DNA of 32,962 nucleotides from Desulfonauticus sp. 38_4375 (GCA_001507915.1 LGER01000018.1:1-32962); one strand, 5' to 3'. Shown: positions 23,714 through 32,634, counted from the stretch's first letter. Numbers and translations: made by a program. The notes: generated by a model from the sequence alone, not told the origin.

Positions 23714-24367
23714 TTAAAAACCGTGTTCTCGCAAAAAGTCGAGAGTTAATTTGCTTTGAGATTTATTTTCAGAAGTGTTTTCCTTTCTGTCCAAAAAACT
23801 TTTGACATATTTACCTATAATGTCTGTTTCCAAATTAACCACAGTACCCTTTTTCCAGGTGCTTATGGTGGTTTCTTTTTGAGTGGCAGGGATGATGTTT
23901 ACCTCAAGAAAACCCGGACCACAAGTATTTACTGTCAGGCTAATCCCATCCAGGGCCACTGAACCTTTGGAAATAATATAAGGGGAAAATTCTTCTGGAT
24001 AGGAGAGTCTAAAAATTTTTGATTCTCCTGCAGGGGTAATTTCTTCTACCCGGGCCAGGCAATCCACATGTCCTGTTACCAGGTGTCCACCCAGTCTAGA
24101 GGATAAGGTAAGGGCCCTTTCCAGATTGACCTTATCTCCAGTTTTTAAAAATTGGAGATTGGTTTTTCCAAGGGTTTCCAGGGAAGCATAGGCTGTAAAG
24201 GAAGTATTAGAAAAATTTTCCACTGTAAGACAGACACCATTTACAGCAATACTTTCTCCCTGCACAAAGTTTTTTATTTTGTTGGTTTTAATGCTAAAAC
24301 GCTTTTCTTTGCTTAAGGGAGTTATGTTGAGAATTTCACCTATGTCTTCAATAATGCCAGTAAACAT
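23714..24367 (-). CDS. ribE: Riboflavin synthase, alpha subunit
   Basis: 217 residues from the ATG at 24367, two bases after the ribD stop. A longer frame reaches back to 24469 but would overlap ribD by 100 bases, and the family always begins M-F-T-G-I-I, exactly what the inner ATG gives. Two lumazine-binding repeats are seen (E-S-I-A-V-N-G-V-C-L-T-V near 41-52 and G-S-V-A-L-D-G-I-S-L-T-V near 137-148). It dismutates two lumazines into riboflavin. The C-terminal tail past the second repeat is slightly extended and charged (about 20 residues). Confidence 0.95.
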   Translation of the reverse strand: MFTGIIEDIGEILNITPLSKEKRFSIKTNKIKNFVQGESIAVNGVCLTVENFSNTSFTAYASLETLGKTNLQFLKTGDKVNLERALTLSSRLGGHLVTGHVDCLARVEEITPAGESKIFRLSYPEEFSPYIISKGSVALDGISLTVNTCGPGFLEVNIIPATQKETTISTWKKGTVVNLETDIIGKYVKSFLDRKENTSENKSQSKLTLDFLREHGF

Positions 24368-24369
24368 CT

Positions 24370-25476
24370 TTAAGGCTTTAAAATAAGTAAGAGATCTTCT
24401 CCACAAGAAGTTACTTTCTGGTAGCTTAAAGTGTAAGCTTCGTCTATGGTTTTTATGCTTCTTCCCCAAAAAGAAGAAATGGCCCCAGCATCTCCTAGAA
24501 TTTTAGGAGCCAAAAAAAGCCAGATTTCATCAGCAAGCTGATATTCCAAAAATTTCTGGGCAATAAAGCCCCCGCCTTCCACCAGGACATAAAAAATATT
24601 GTTGTTCCAGAGCCAAGTAGCCATTGCCTTTAAATCCCAGGAATTGTTTTTAACAGGCAGGAAAACCACTTTACTGCCCAGTTCGCTTATCTTTTTTTGT
24701 AAACGCAAGTTTTCCTGGCTTTCCAGGGTAAAGAAAATGGTTTCCTCTGGTCTTTGCTGGAGGAGATAATAACTTGCTTCTGCAGGAAGTTTTCTGGTCA
24801 GAATAAGGGCTAAAGGTTGTTTTTTACTTTTTGCCTTGCGAACTGTGAGCTTGGGATTGTCCTGAACAAAAGTATTTCCTCCCACCAAGACTGCCTGTAC
24901 TTTTTTGCGCAGCTGGTGGACTTTTTCCCGGGACTTTTCTGAACTAATCCAGTTGGAATGCCCTGTGGAAGTGGCAATTTTTCCATCTAAGGTAGAAGCT
25001 AACTTTAAATAAAAAAAAGGTCTTTTTTCTATTTTCCAGAGATAAAAATCCCTTATTAAATCTGTACACTGGGCTTGTAAAATCCCTGTTTCTACCTGCA
25101 CTCCTTTGCTTTGCAAAAATCTGGCTCCCCCGCCTTCTACTTGAGGGTTGGGGTCCAGGGCCCCAACATAGACCTCTTTGATGCCAGCTTCTAAAATGGC
25201 TTTGGTGCAAGGTGGAGTTTTGCCAAAGTGATTGCAGGGTTCCAGAGTTACAAATAAAGCGCATTCTCTAGGGTCAATATTTTTTTTCCTAGCGTCCTTT
25301 AATACTTCCACTTCAGCATGGGGCAGACCATAGCCTCGATGATAGCCAGAGGCTACAACCTTTCCCTCTTTAACTAAAACAGCTCCCACACAAGGATTGG
25401 GAGCTGTTTTTCCTTTAGCTCGCTGGGCCAGGCTGATGGCTCTGGCCATAAATTTTTCTTTTTCCTTTAAGTTCAT
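24370..25476 (-). CDS. ribD: Bifunctional diaminohydroxyphosphoribosylaminopyrimidine deaminase / reductase
   Basis: 368 residues. The N-terminal deaminase has zinc motifs P-H-A-E-V-E (H53, E55) and [12 protein letters not shown]; the C-terminal reductase starts near 155 ([18 protein letters not shown]) and carries [15 protein letters not shown] and V-E-G-G-G-F-I-A-Q. It performs steps two and three of riboflavin synthesis. Its ATG overlaps the stop of the dCMP deaminase gene by four bases (ATGA), coupling two deaminases of the same fold. Confidence 0.96.
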   Translation of the reverse strand: MNLKEKEKFMARAISLAQRAKGKTAPNPCVGAVLVKEGKVVASGYHRGYGLPHAEVEVLKDARKKNIDPRECALFVTLEPCNHFGKTPPCTKAILEAGIKEVYVGALDPNPQVEGGGARFLQSKGVQVETGILQAQCTDLIRDFYLWKIEKRPFFYLKLASTLDGKIATSTGHSNWISSEKSREKVHQLRKKVQAVLVGGNTFVQDNPKLTVRKAKSKKQPLALILTRKLPAEASYYLLQQRPEETIFFTLESQENLRLQKKISELGSKVVFLPVKNNSWDLKAMATWLWNNNIFYVLVEGGGFIAQKFLEYQLADEIWLFLAPKILGDAGAISSFWGRSIKTIDEAYTLSYQKVTSCGEDLLLILKP

Positions 25477-25928
25477 AAAGTCAATTTTTGAAAGGTGATT
25501 TGAGCTTCTTTTAGCATCTCCTGGGCCAGATTATCTGGATAACCTTCTGCAAAGTAGATTTCCTTAATCCCACAGTTAATAAGCATCTTGGTGCAAATGA
25601 GGCAGGGCTGGGTTGTGCAGTAAATAGTAGCACCTTGTAAACTTACTCCATGCACAGCACATTGAATAATGACATTTTGTTCAGCGTGTAAGCCCCTGCA
25701 GAGCTCGTGCCTTTCTCCGGAAGGAATTTGTAGCTTTTCCCTTAAACAACCTATTTCCAGACAATGGGCAAGACCTGCTGGAGCGCCATTATAGCCTGTA
25801 GCCAGGATGCGTTTATCCTTTACTGCAATAGCACCTACCTTGCGGCGTAAACAGGTGGAGCGCTCTGCCACCAGTGTGGCTATTTGCATGTAATATTCTG
25901 GCCAAGAAAGGCGGTTATTTTTTTGCAT
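25473..25928 (-). CDS. dCMP deaminase (ComEB family)
   Basis: 151 residues with the zinc-dependent cytidine-deaminase fold. H-A-E-Q-N-V-I (about 80-86) provides the zinc histidine and catalytic glutamate, and [11 protein letters not shown] provides the two zinc cysteines; [20 protein letters not shown] is the typical N-terminal strand. The extra cysteine/histidine-bearing loop (H-C-L-E-I-G-C-L-R) fits dCMP rather than cytidine deaminases. It makes dUMP for thymidylate synthesis, which fits its place two bases after glyA, whose product charges folate with the one-carbon unit. Confidence 0.92.
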   Translation of the reverse strand: MQKNNRLSWPEYYMQIATLVAERSTCLRRKVGAIAVKDKRILATGYNGAPAGLAHCLEIGCLREKLQIPSGERHELCRGLHAEQNVIIQCAVHGVSLQGATIYCTTQPCLICTKMLINCGIKEIYFAEGYPDNLAQEMLKEAQITFQKLTL

Positions 25929-25930
25929 AA

Positions 25931-27175
25931 CTACCAGGCAAAAAGTGGGAACTGCAGGGCAAACCTTTCCACTTCTTTTTTGATTTGTTCCAGTCTGGTT
26001 TCATTATCTTTGGATTCCAAAGCAGCCACAATCCAGTTTACAATTTGGGGAATATGTTCTGGCTTTATTCCCCTGGTGGTAATGGCTGGAGTGCCCAGAC
26101 GAATGCCTGAAGTAACAAAAGGAGACCTGGTTTCAAAGGGAATGGTGTTTTTGTTTACCGTAATTCCCGCCTTATCCAAAGCAGCTTCTGCTTCTTTGCC
26201 AGTAATATCTTTGTTGGTTAAATCTACCAGGAGCAGGTGGTTGTCTGTGCCATCAGAAACCAGTTTAAAACCTGCAGCCTGTAATTCCTGGGCCATTTTC
26301 TGGGCATTTTCAAGGACCAGTTGTTGATAGGCCTTAAATTCTTCCTTTAAAGCCTCTCCAAAGGCCACTGCCTTGGCAGCAATCACATGCATCAAGGGTC
26401 CACCTTGAATTCCCGGGAAAATTTGTGAATTTAAAGTTTTTCCATATTCTTCTGAGCTTAAAATCATCCCTCCCCTGGGACCTCTTAAGGTCTTGTGGGT
26501 GGTTGTGGTGGTAAAGTGGGCATGGGGAATGGGAGAAGGATGTAAATCTGTAGCCACCAATCCAGCAATGTGGGCCATATCTACCATAAGTTTGGCACCT
26601 ACCTGGTCGGCTATGGCTCTAAAACGGGCAAAGTCAATGGTTCTGGGATAGGCACTGGCTCCAGCCACAATGAGTTTGGGTTGGTGTTCTTGGGCCAGTT
26701 TTTCTACCTGGTCGTAATCTATGGTTTGAGTTTCTTTGTTTACCCCGTAAAAGACCACCTTAAAAAGTTTGCCTGAAAAGTTTACCGGACTACCATGGGT
26801 TAAATGACCTCCATGGGAAAGGTCCATGCCTAAAATGGTATCTCCAGGTTGTAAGCAGGCAAAATAAACTCCCATGTTGGCCTGAGAGCCACTGTGAGGC
26901 TGAACATTGGCATATTCTGCTTTAAACAGTTCCTTGGCCCTGTCTCTGGCCAGGTCTTCAGCCATATCTACAAACTCGCAACCTCCATAATAGCGCTTTC
27001 CAGGATAACCTTCAGCGTACTTGTGGGTAAGTACACTGCTCATGGTCAGGCGCACTGCTGGAGAGGCAAAGTTTTCTGAGGCAATTAATTCCAATTTGCT
27101 TAATTGCCTTTTTTCTTCCAATTCAATGGCCTTTGCCAGCTGGGGATCGTGTTTAAACAAAAATTCTAAAAGCAT
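25931..27175 (-). CDS. glyA: Serine hydroxymethyltransferase
   Basis: 414 residues. The PLP enzyme interconverts serine and glycine with tetrahydrofolate. PLP lysine K228 lies in [14 protein letters not shown]; the N-terminal [10 protein letters not shown] and [14 protein letters not shown] are signature stretches, and [24 protein letters not shown] closes the folate site. It follows fabF by 18 bases. Confidence 0.97.
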   Translation of the reverse strand: MLLEFLFKHDPQLAKAIELEEKRQLSKLELIASENFASPAVRLTMSSVLTHKYAEGYPGKRYYGGCEFVDMAEDLARDRAKELFKAEYANVQPHSGSQANMGVYFACLQPGDTILGMDLSHGGHLTHGSPVNFSGKLFKVVFYGVNKETQTIDYDQVEKLAQEHQPKLIVAGASAYPRTIDFARFRAIADQVGAKLMVDMAHIAGLVATDLHPSPIPHAHFTTTTTHKTLRGPRGGMILSSEEYGKTLNSQIFPGIQGGPLMHVIAAKAVAFGEALKEEFKAYQQLVLENAQKMAQELQAAGFKLVSDGTDNHLLLVDLTNKDITGKEAEAALDKAGITVNKNTIPFETRSPFVTSGIRLGTPAITTRGIKPEHIPQIVNWIVAALESKDNETRLEQIKKEVERFALQFPLFAW

Positions 27176-27193
27176 TTTTGCTCCTTCAAAAGG

Positions 27194-28432
27194 TTAGGGG
27201 TGAAACTTGCGAAACAAAATACAGCCATTGGTTCCACCAAAACCAAAGGAATTGCACAGGGCAAACTCAATATCTTTTTCTACTTTCTGGTTAGCACAGT
27301 AGTTAAGATCGCATTCTGGGTCAGGATTATCTAAATTGATGGTAGGAGGAATCTGGCCATGATAAATACTTAGGACACTAAAGACACTCTCAATTCCGCC
27401 TGCAGCTCCCAGGGTGTGTCCAATCATGGATTTATTGGAAGTTATAAGCAAATCATAGGCATGAGAGCCAAAAACTTTTTTTATGGCCCTGGTTTCACAG
27501 ATGTCATTTAATTTAGTGGAAGTGCCGTGCGCATTAATATGGTCTATTTCCCTGGGGTCTACCTGCGCTTCTTTTAAGGCCCTTTGCATAGCTAAAGCCA
27601 TTCCTGTACCATTTTCTTCTGGGGCGGTCATGTGATAGGCATCAGAAGAAGCTCCAAAACCAACTACTTCTGCAAAAATGGTTGCTCCCCTTTCCAGGGC
27701 GCTTTCCAGACTTTCCAAGAGCAACAAGCCGCATCCTTCACCAATCACAAAGCCGTCTCTATCCCGATCAAAGGGACGGCTGGCCTTTTCTGGCTCTTCG
27801 TTTCTGGTAGAAAGGGCTTTCATGGCATTAAAACCAGATACAGCCATGGGAGTAATGGTAGATTCTACTCCCCCAGTGATAATTGCCTTTACTCTGCCCA
27901 GTTTTACTTCAGAAAAGGCATAGCCAATGGCATGTAAGCCAGAGGCACAGGCCGAGGTGGTTACCAGATTGGGTCCTTTGGCCTTGGCCATAATGGATAT
28001 TTGACCCGCAGCCATGTTGGAGATGAGTTGAGGAATGTAAAAGGGAGAAACACGCTTAGGACCTTTTTCTTTGAGTTTAGTATGAAATTCTTCAATGGTC
28101 TCCAGCCCACCTAAACCGCAACCCAGCAATACTCCCAGATTTTCATTCAATTCTTCTTCAATGGGCCAGTTAGCTTGCTTTAAAAGCATTTTAGCAGCAG
28201 CTAAGGCATAATGACAGAATCTATCCAATCTTTTTATTTGTTTGGGATCTAAATAATCAGTTGGATCAAAATTTTTTATTTCTGCAGCTATCTTGGTATC
28301 AAATTCACTACAATCAAAGCGAGTGATGGGACCTACACCGTTTTTACCTGCCAAGAGGTTGTTCCAGCTAGTTTCTAAATCATTACCCAAAGGAGTAATT
28401 GCGGCCAGCCCAGTAACTACAACTCTTTGCAT
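27194..28432 (-). CDS. fabF: Beta-ketoacyl-ACP synthase II
   Basis: 412 residues. It elongates acyl-ACP with malonyl-ACP. The catalytic triad is visible: C162 in T-S-A-C-A-S-G, a histidine in N-A-H-G-T-S-T-K-L-N-D and another in S-N-K-S-M-I-G-H-T-L-G-A-A-G. The N-terminal V-V-V-T-G-L-A-A-I-T-P-L-G and C-terminal N-S-F-G-F-G-G-T-N-G are standard. It follows acpP, separated by a gap that holds a strong hairpin. Confidence 0.96.
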   Translation of the reverse strand: MQRVVVTGLAAITPLGNDLETSWNNLLAGKNGVGPITRFDCSEFDTKIAAEIKNFDPTDYLDPKQIKRLDRFCHYALAAAKMLLKQANWPIEEELNENLGVLLGCGLGGLETIEEFHTKLKEKGPKRVSPFYIPQLISNMAAGQISIMAKAKGPNLVTTSACASGLHAIGYAFSEVKLGRVKAIITGGVESTITPMAVSGFNAMKALSTRNEEPEKASRPFDRDRDGFVIGEGCGLLLLESLESALERGATIFAEVVGFGASSDAYHMTAPEENGTGMALAMQRALKEAQVDPREIDHINAHGTSTKLNDICETRAIKKVFGSHAYDLLITSNKSMIGHTLGAAGGIESVFSVLSIYHGQIPPTINLDNPDPECDLNYCANQKVEKDIEFALCNSFGFGGTNGCILFRKFHP

Positions 28433-28453
28433 AGAATCCTCTTTTAAACCTAA

Positions 28454-28480
28454 GACAAGGGGGAAACTTCCCCCCTTATC
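28454..28480 (-). promoter_or_regulatory. Hairpin between acpP and fabF
   Basis: On the transcript a G-rich arm (AAGGGGGG) pairs with CCCCCTT with one bulged G and outer pairs GAT/GTC, beginning directly after the acpP stop codon. The bases after it (TTAGGTTTAAAAG) are not a U tract, so it is not a standard terminator. It could stabilise the upstream acpP mRNA end or attenuate fabF. Confidence 0.6.
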
Positions 28481-28711
28481 TTATTTATTTTCTTGGATAA
28501 AATTAATGGCGTCTTGAACTGTTTTGATTTCTTGGGCCTTTTCATCATCAATTTCTACACCAAATTCGTCTTCCATAGCCATAATGAGTTCTGTTAGATC
28601 TAGGGAATCTGCCCCCAAGTCTTCTACGAACTTGGATTCAGGCTTTACTTGATCTAGAGATACACCCAATTGTTCAGCTACAATTTCCTTTACTTTTTCT
28701 TCTACAGACAT
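28481..28711 (-). CDS. acpP: Acyl carrier protein
   Basis: 76 residues from the ATG at 28711. An upstream in-frame ATG at 28723 would add four residues, but its codons contain the GGAGG that serves the inner start. The phosphopantetheine serine is S36 in G-A-D-S-L-D-L, and the protein is strongly acidic with the standard four-helix pattern ([11 protein letters not shown] ... E-D-L-G-A-D-S-L-D). It carries growing acyl chains among FabH, FabG, FabF and PlsX, all encoded next to it. Confidence 0.97.
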   Translation of the reverse strand: MSVEEKVKEIVAEQLGVSLDQVKPESKFVEDLGADSLDLTELIMAMEDEFGVEIDDEKAQEIKTVQDAINFIQENK

Positions 28712-28741
28712 GTTACCCTCCATAAGAATTTTCTTTTTTTA

Positions 28742-29476
28742 TTATAAATACATCCCGCCATTAACCCCAATAACCTGTCCGGTGATATAGCCTGCTTTGG
28801 GAGAAGCTAAAAAGGCCACCACTTCAGCTATATCTTGGCTGGAGCCAAAGCGAGAAAGGGGAATCTTTTGTAAATAAAGCTCTTTTATCTCCTGGGGAAG
28901 TTCTTTGGTCATATCTGTTTCGATAAAACCTGGTGCCACTGCGTTTACTGTGATATTGCGAGAGGCTAGTTCCAGGGCAGCACTTTTGGTAAGACCAATA
29001 AGTCCAGCTTTAGAGGCTGCGTAGTTGGACTGGCCTGCATTTCCACTCTGGCCTACCACTGAAGTGATATTTATAATGCGGCCATAACGCTGCTTGACCA
29101 TGATTTTAGCTGCTTGTTGTAGACAGACAAAAGCACCCGTGAGATTGACTTGCAGAACTTGTTCCCATTGTTCTTTTTTTAAACGCAGGATAAGCCCATC
29201 TCTGGTAATCCCTGCATTGTTAACCAGAACTTCCAGATTGACCTTTTTATTTATTTCCTCTTGAAAAAAGGAAACTACATCTTCCCACTTACCTGTATCT
29301 AAAAGAAAACTTCTGGCTTTTCCGCCTTGGCTTTCAATAAGGTTAACCACTTTTTGGGCTAGTTCTGGTTTGCTTACATAAGTCAAAAATATTTGATACC
29401 CTTCTTTAGCCAGACGCAGGGCTATTTCTCTGCCAATACCTCTAGAGCCACCAGTAATTAGTGCTGTTTTTTCCAT
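28742..29476 (-). CDS. fabG: 3-oxoacyl-ACP reductase
   Basis: 244 residues, short-chain dehydrogenase fold. NADPH-binding T-G-G-S-R-G-I-G-R near 8-16, N-N-A-G near 88, and the catalytic Ser...Tyr152-x3-Lys in S-N-Y-A-A-S-K. It reduces beta-ketoacyl-ACP in the fatty-acid cycle. The C-terminal G-Y-I-T-G-Q-V-I-G-V-N-G-G-M-Y is characteristic of FabG rather than other dehydrogenases. It lies 19 bases after fabH and 30 before acpP. Confidence 0.97.
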   Translation of the reverse strand: MEKTALITGGSRGIGREIALRLAKEGYQIFLTYVSKPELAQKVVNLIESQGGKARSFLLDTGKWEDVVSFFQEEINKKVNLEVLVNNAGITRDGLILRLKKEQWEQVLQVNLTGAFVCLQQAAKIMVKQRYGRIINITSVVGQSGNAGQSNYAASKAGLIGLTKSAALELASRNITVNAVAPGFIETDMTKELPQEIKELYLQKIPLSRFGSSQDIAEVVAFLASPKAGYITGQVIGVNGGMYL

Positions 29477-29495
29477 AATTTTCCCTTACCTTGCT

Positions 29496-30473
29496 TTAAA
29501 ATTGTAAAAGGGATGCTCCCCAGGTAAATCCTCCTCCAAAGGCTACTAACAACACTTTATCCCCTTTTTTTATTTTTTTCTGTTCAAAAGCCTCGCTTAA
29601 GGCCAAGGGGATAGAGGCCGCAGATGTGTTTCCGTAATTTTGTACATTTATAAAAACTTTGTCTACATCTAGGTTTAATTTTTTAGTCAACGCTTCAATA
29701 ATTCTAATGTTAGCTTGATGAGGAATAAAAAGGTCAATATCCTTAGAAGACAGGTTTTCTTTAGCTAAAAGTTCCAGGCAGATGTCAGCCATGGAGCGTA
29801 CAGCATACTTAAATACTTCCCGACCTTGCATTTCCACAAAATATTTTTCATCAATGGGCTCTCCCAGCTTGGGAGGATAAGCTGAACCTCCTCCTTTAAT
29901 GGTGAGTAGATCTCCCAGGCTACCATCTGCCTGAATGAGAATATTTTTAACTTCAGCTTTTCCTGGTTCTGTACTTAAGATAACTGCGCCTCCAGCATCA
30001 CCAAACAATACACAGGTGCTGCGGTCAGTAAAATTTACTCTGCTGGTTAAGGCTTCTGCAGCTACCACTAAAACTTTTGCCTTGGGGTTAGTTAAACACA
30101 GCCCTCTACCTACTTCCAGGGCATATAAAAAACCAGTGCAGGCCGCATTGATATCAAAGCAAGGAGTGGGCGCACAGCCAAGTTTTTTTTGTAAGTGGCT
30201 GGCCCCATTGGGAACATAGGTGTCAGGAGTAAAAGTGGCTAAAACAATATGAGTAAGATCTGTTGCTTTTAGCCCTGCATCTTCCAGGGCCTTTAGTGAA
30301 GCTTGATAGGCTAAATCAGAGCAGGTTTCCTTTTCCACTACATGTCTTTTTTTTATGCCTGTTCTGGTGGTTATCCATTCGTCACTTGTATCTACCATTT
30401 GTTCTAGATCTTGGTTGGAAAGGATTTTTGCAGGTACATAATGACCTATCCCTTGAATATAAATCTTGCTCAT
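29496..30473 (-). CDS. fabH: Beta-ketoacyl-ACP synthase III
   Basis: 325 residues. It starts fatty-acid synthesis by condensing acetyl-CoA (or a branched primer) with malonyl-ACP. The triad is C112 (N-A-A-C-T-G-F), a histidine in F-I-P-H-Q-A-N and an asparagine in N-Y-G-N-T-S-A-A-S. The primer-pocket residues cannot be used here to decide between straight and branched starters. Twelve bases separate it from plsX. Confidence 0.97.
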   Translation of the reverse strand: MSKIYIQGIGHYVPAKILSNQDLEQMVDTSDEWITTRTGIKKRHVVEKETCSDLAYQASLKALEDAGLKATDLTHIVLATFTPDTYVPNGASHLQKKLGCAPTPCFDINAACTGFLYALEVGRGLCLTNPKAKVLVVAAEALTSRVNFTDRSTCVLFGDAGGAVILSTEPGKAEVKNILIQADGSLGDLLTIKGGGSAYPPKLGEPIDEKYFVEMQGREVFKYAVRSMADICLELLAKENLSSKDIDLFIPHQANIRIIEALTKKLNLDVDKVFINVQNYGNTSAASIPLALSEAFEQKKIKKGDKVLLVAFGGGFTWGASLLQF

Positions 30474-30485
30474 AACTAAATACTC

Positions 30486-31535
30486 TTATTTTTTTTGTGT
30501 GGTTAGGGCTTTTTTACCCAAGAGGTTAATTTCTTGGTGCATGGACAGACCTTCTTCCAGGTGTTCATTGGCTTTATTTTTGACAAAAGAAGCTGCCATA
30601 AGCACGGCATTTTTAATAGCCTTACTGTTGGAAGCACCATGGCAGACTAGAGCAATTTTTTTTAGTCCTAAAAGAGGAGCTCCTCCATATTCTGCATAAT
30701 CCAGTTTTTTGGAAAAGTTTTTCAGAGCCTTTTTAGCCAACAAAAATCCCATTTTAGCTAAAAAACTCTTTTTTATTTCCTCTTTAAGAAGTGCACCTAG
30801 GGAAGAAGCCAGTCCTTCCATGAGTTTGAGAGCTACATTGCCCACAAATCCATCACAGACAATAATGTCCACATTACCTTTGAAAATGTCCCTTCCTTCT
30901 ACATTACCCACAAAGTTTAAAAAAGAGAGTTTAAACAGATTATAAGCTTCTCTAACCAGAGTATTACCTTTTCCCTCTTCTTCTCCAATGGTAAGGAGCC
31001 CTAGGGTTGGGTTTTGTATTTTTAATACATCGCGGGCAAAGATTTCAGCCATTAAGCCAAATTGTAGGAGGTGATGGGGCTTGCAATCTACATTAGCCCC
31101 TACATCAATCAACACAACGGGTTTTTTTTCCGAGGGCAGAATGGAGGCTAGAGCTGGGCGCTCAATCCCTTTTATTCTACCTACAGTAAACATGCCACAG
31201 GCCAAAGTTGCCCCTGAATTGCCTGCACTAACTACGCCATCAGCCTTGCCTTCTCTAGCCAAAATAAAGGCTTTTTGGATGGATGAATTTTTTTTACGCC
31301 GAAGAGCTTCTGAAGGTTTTTCCTCCATGCCAACTACTTCTTCAGCGTGCACAATTTCTACTTCTATTCCCTTAGTGGATTCTTGCGCAAGAATTGTCTT
31401 TATCCTTGCTTCATCCCCTACCAACAGAACTTTTAAGTTTTTAGACCTGGCAGCTTCTAAAGCTCCAGGTACAACTACTTCTGGGCCATGGTCACCCCCC
31501 ATGGCATCTACAGCTATACAGATTCTTTTACTCAT
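30486..31535 (-). CDS. plsX: Phosphate acyltransferase PlsX
   Basis: 349 residues. It converts acyl-ACP to acyl phosphate, the donor for PlsY in phospholipid synthesis. Signature stretches: V-D-A-M-G-G-D-H-G-P-E-V-V-V-P-G near the N-terminus, V-S-A-G-N-S-G-A-T-L-A, L-I-D-V-G-A-N-V-D-C-K-P and V-C-D-G-F-V-G-N-V-A-L-K. The start overlaps the end of rpmF by eight bases. A short charged C-terminal tail extends past the conserved region. Confidence 0.96.
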   Translation of the reverse strand: MSKRICIAVDAMGGDHGPEVVVPGALEAARSKNLKVLLVGDEARIKTILAQESTKGIEVEIVHAEEVVGMEEKPSEALRRKKNSSIQKAFILAREGKADGVVSAGNSGATLACGMFTVGRIKGIERPALASILPSEKKPVVLIDVGANVDCKPHHLLQFGLMAEIFARDVLKIQNPTLGLLTIGEEEGKGNTLVREAYNLFKLSFLNFVGNVEGRDIFKGNVDIIVCDGFVGNVALKLMEGLASSLGALLKEEIKKSFLAKMGFLLAKKALKNFSKKLDYAEYGGAPLLGLKKIALVCHGASNSKAIKNAVLMAASFVKNKANEHLEEGLSMHQEINLLGKKALTTQKK

Positions 31536-31710
31536 TATCCTCTCTTCTCAAATACTGTTTATCTTTGTACTTCCCACAAGCAGGACAAACAGTATGGGGA
31601 AGAGTTGCCTCTCCACAGGAGCAATAAATAAAATTAGGTGCTTCTAAATGGTGATGAGAACGTCTCATTCCTTTTTTGGATTTGGAAGTTCTTTTTTTTG
31701 GATTTGCCAT
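31528..31710 (-). CDS. rpmF: Ribosomal protein L32
   Basis: 60 residues: M-A-N-P-K-K-R-T-S-K-S-K-K-G-M-R-R-S-H-H is the classic L32 start, followed by a zinc ribbon with two cysteine pairs (C-S-C-G and C-P-A-C-G). It belongs to the large ribosomal subunit. It is placed between DUF177 and plsX, the conserved L32-lipid gene arrangement. Confidence 0.96.
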   Translation of the reverse strand: MANPKKRTSKSKKGMRRSHHHLEAPNFIYCSCGEATLPHTVCPACGKYKDKQYLRREDNE

Positions 31711-31721
31711 AATTTTACCCC

Positions 31722-32249
31722 TTATTTAGATTTTAATTTTAATTGTCTAAAAATACTTAATCTAGGATCTCCTGTTGTTTTTTCGCAATTACAGGAAGCC
31801 AGGTTTAAATTGGTCCCGCACTTAGGGCATAGACCTTTACACTCTTCCTGACAGAGTTTTTTATCTGGCAAAGACAGGAGAAATTGTTCCCAAATAAGTT
31901 GAAAAATATTTAATTCATAATGACTATCAATAAAACGTAAAAGACTTTCTCCCATATTTTCTGGTTCAGCAGGTTCTTTTTCTTCAAAAAACTCAAAATA
32001 CTCTTTAAAGGAGATAATTGCTGGCTCTAAACATCTGTCACAGGCAAACTCAACTTTACCCTGAATTACTCCCTTTAGCCAGAAACCTTTTTTTTGTGGT
32101 AAAACGGTTAAATCTAGCTTAAGGGGAATAAGAATCTTAAATTTTAGATTAAACTCGGCAATAAACTCTTGCCAATTTTCATTTGTTTCAAATGAAAATT
32201 CCCGGCCCTCAGCCGGGACGTCTTTTAAACTGAGCCATCCTTCTAACAT
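31722..32249 (-). CDS. DUF177 / YceD-family protein
   Basis: 175 residues. The family signature C-D-R-C-L-E-P (about 73-79) is intact, and the C-terminus has a second cysteine set (C-x3-C-x-G-L-C-P-x-C-G then C-N-C) suggesting metal binding. The family is linked to 23S rRNA accumulation and is almost always encoded just upstream of rpmF, as here (11 bases). It is the first gene of the leftward block, about 35 bases downstream of a good promoter. Confidence 0.9.
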   Translation of the reverse strand: MLEGWLSLKDVPAEGREFSFETNENWQEFIAEFNLKFKILIPLKLDLTVLPQKKGFWLKGVIQGKVEFACDRCLEPAIISFKEYFEFFEEKEPAEPENMGESLLRFIDSHYELNIFQLIWEQFLLSLPDKKLCQEECKGLCPKCGTNLNLASCNCEKTTGDPRLSIFRQLKLKSK

Positions 32250-32285
32250 AAATAAAAATCCTTTTCTTGACTGAAACTAGACTTG

Positions 32286-32313
32286 TGTATAGTGCTAAGG
32301 TCTTTCTTGTCAA
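32286..32313 (-). promoter_or_regulatory. Sigma-70-type promoter of the 21-gene leftward block
   Basis: On the minus strand TTGACA (32313-32308) and TATACA (32291-32286) are 16 bases apart, close to consensus. The predicted transcript starts near 32279, about 30 bases before the DUF177 ATG. Confidence 0.75.
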
Positions 32314-32323
32314 GAATTTAGGC

Positions 32324-32352
32324 TTGCCTTTTTTGATAAAGGGGGGTATAAA
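32324..32352 (+). promoter_or_regulatory. Sigma-70-type promoter of rpmB
   Basis: TTGCCT (32324-32329) and TATAAA (32347-32352) are separated by 17 bases. The predicted leader before rpmB is about 40 bases. It is back to back with the promoter of the fatty-acid/riboflavin block, so ribosomal genes leave in both directions from one 150-base region. Confidence 0.7.
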
Positions 32353-32399
32353 TATTTTCTTCTGTGCGCTTAAGACGAATGAATTTGGGAGGTATAGAT

Positions 32400-32597
32400 A
32401 TGTCTAGACAGTGCGAAATTTGCGGTAAGTCTCCACTTGTGGGTAATCATGTGAGCCATGCTAATAACAAGAATAAGAGAAGGTTTTTGCCTAACTTACA
32501 AAAAGTCAGGGCTCAGCTTCCTAATGGAGAAGTAAGAAAAATTAAAGTGTGTACGCGTTGTATCCGTAGTGGAGCAGTAGTAAAACCTAGTTGCTAA
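32400..32597 (+). CDS. rpmB: Ribosomal protein L28
   Basis: 65 residues from the ATG at 32400, chosen because the protein then begins [10 protein letters not shown] as in the family and GGGAGG at 32387-32392 is seven bases away; an ATG 12 codons upstream is not needed. Two C-x2-C pairs (residues 5/8 and near 53/56) make this the zinc-binding form of L28. [19 protein letters not shown] is the RNA-binding stretch. It sits in the large subunit near the E site and is followed by a terminator. Confidence 0.95.
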   Translation: MSRQCEICGKSPLVGNHVSHANNKNKRRFLPNLQKVRAQLPNGEVRKIKVCTRCIRSGAVVKPSC

Positions 32598-32608
32598 GAG
32601 AGCTTTTT

Positions 32609-32634
32609 AGGGGAAGAGTTTTCTTCCCCTTTTT
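32609..32634 (+). terminator. Intrinsic terminator of rpmB
   Basis: A 9-bp stem AGGGGAAGA / TCTTCCCCT with a four-base loop is followed by a run of T, twelve bases after the rpmB stop codon. Confidence 0.88.

Noticed and set aside
24367-24469. Longer N-terminus for riboflavin synthase
   Set aside because: It would overlap ribD by 100 bases and precede the invariant M-F-T-G-I-I start.
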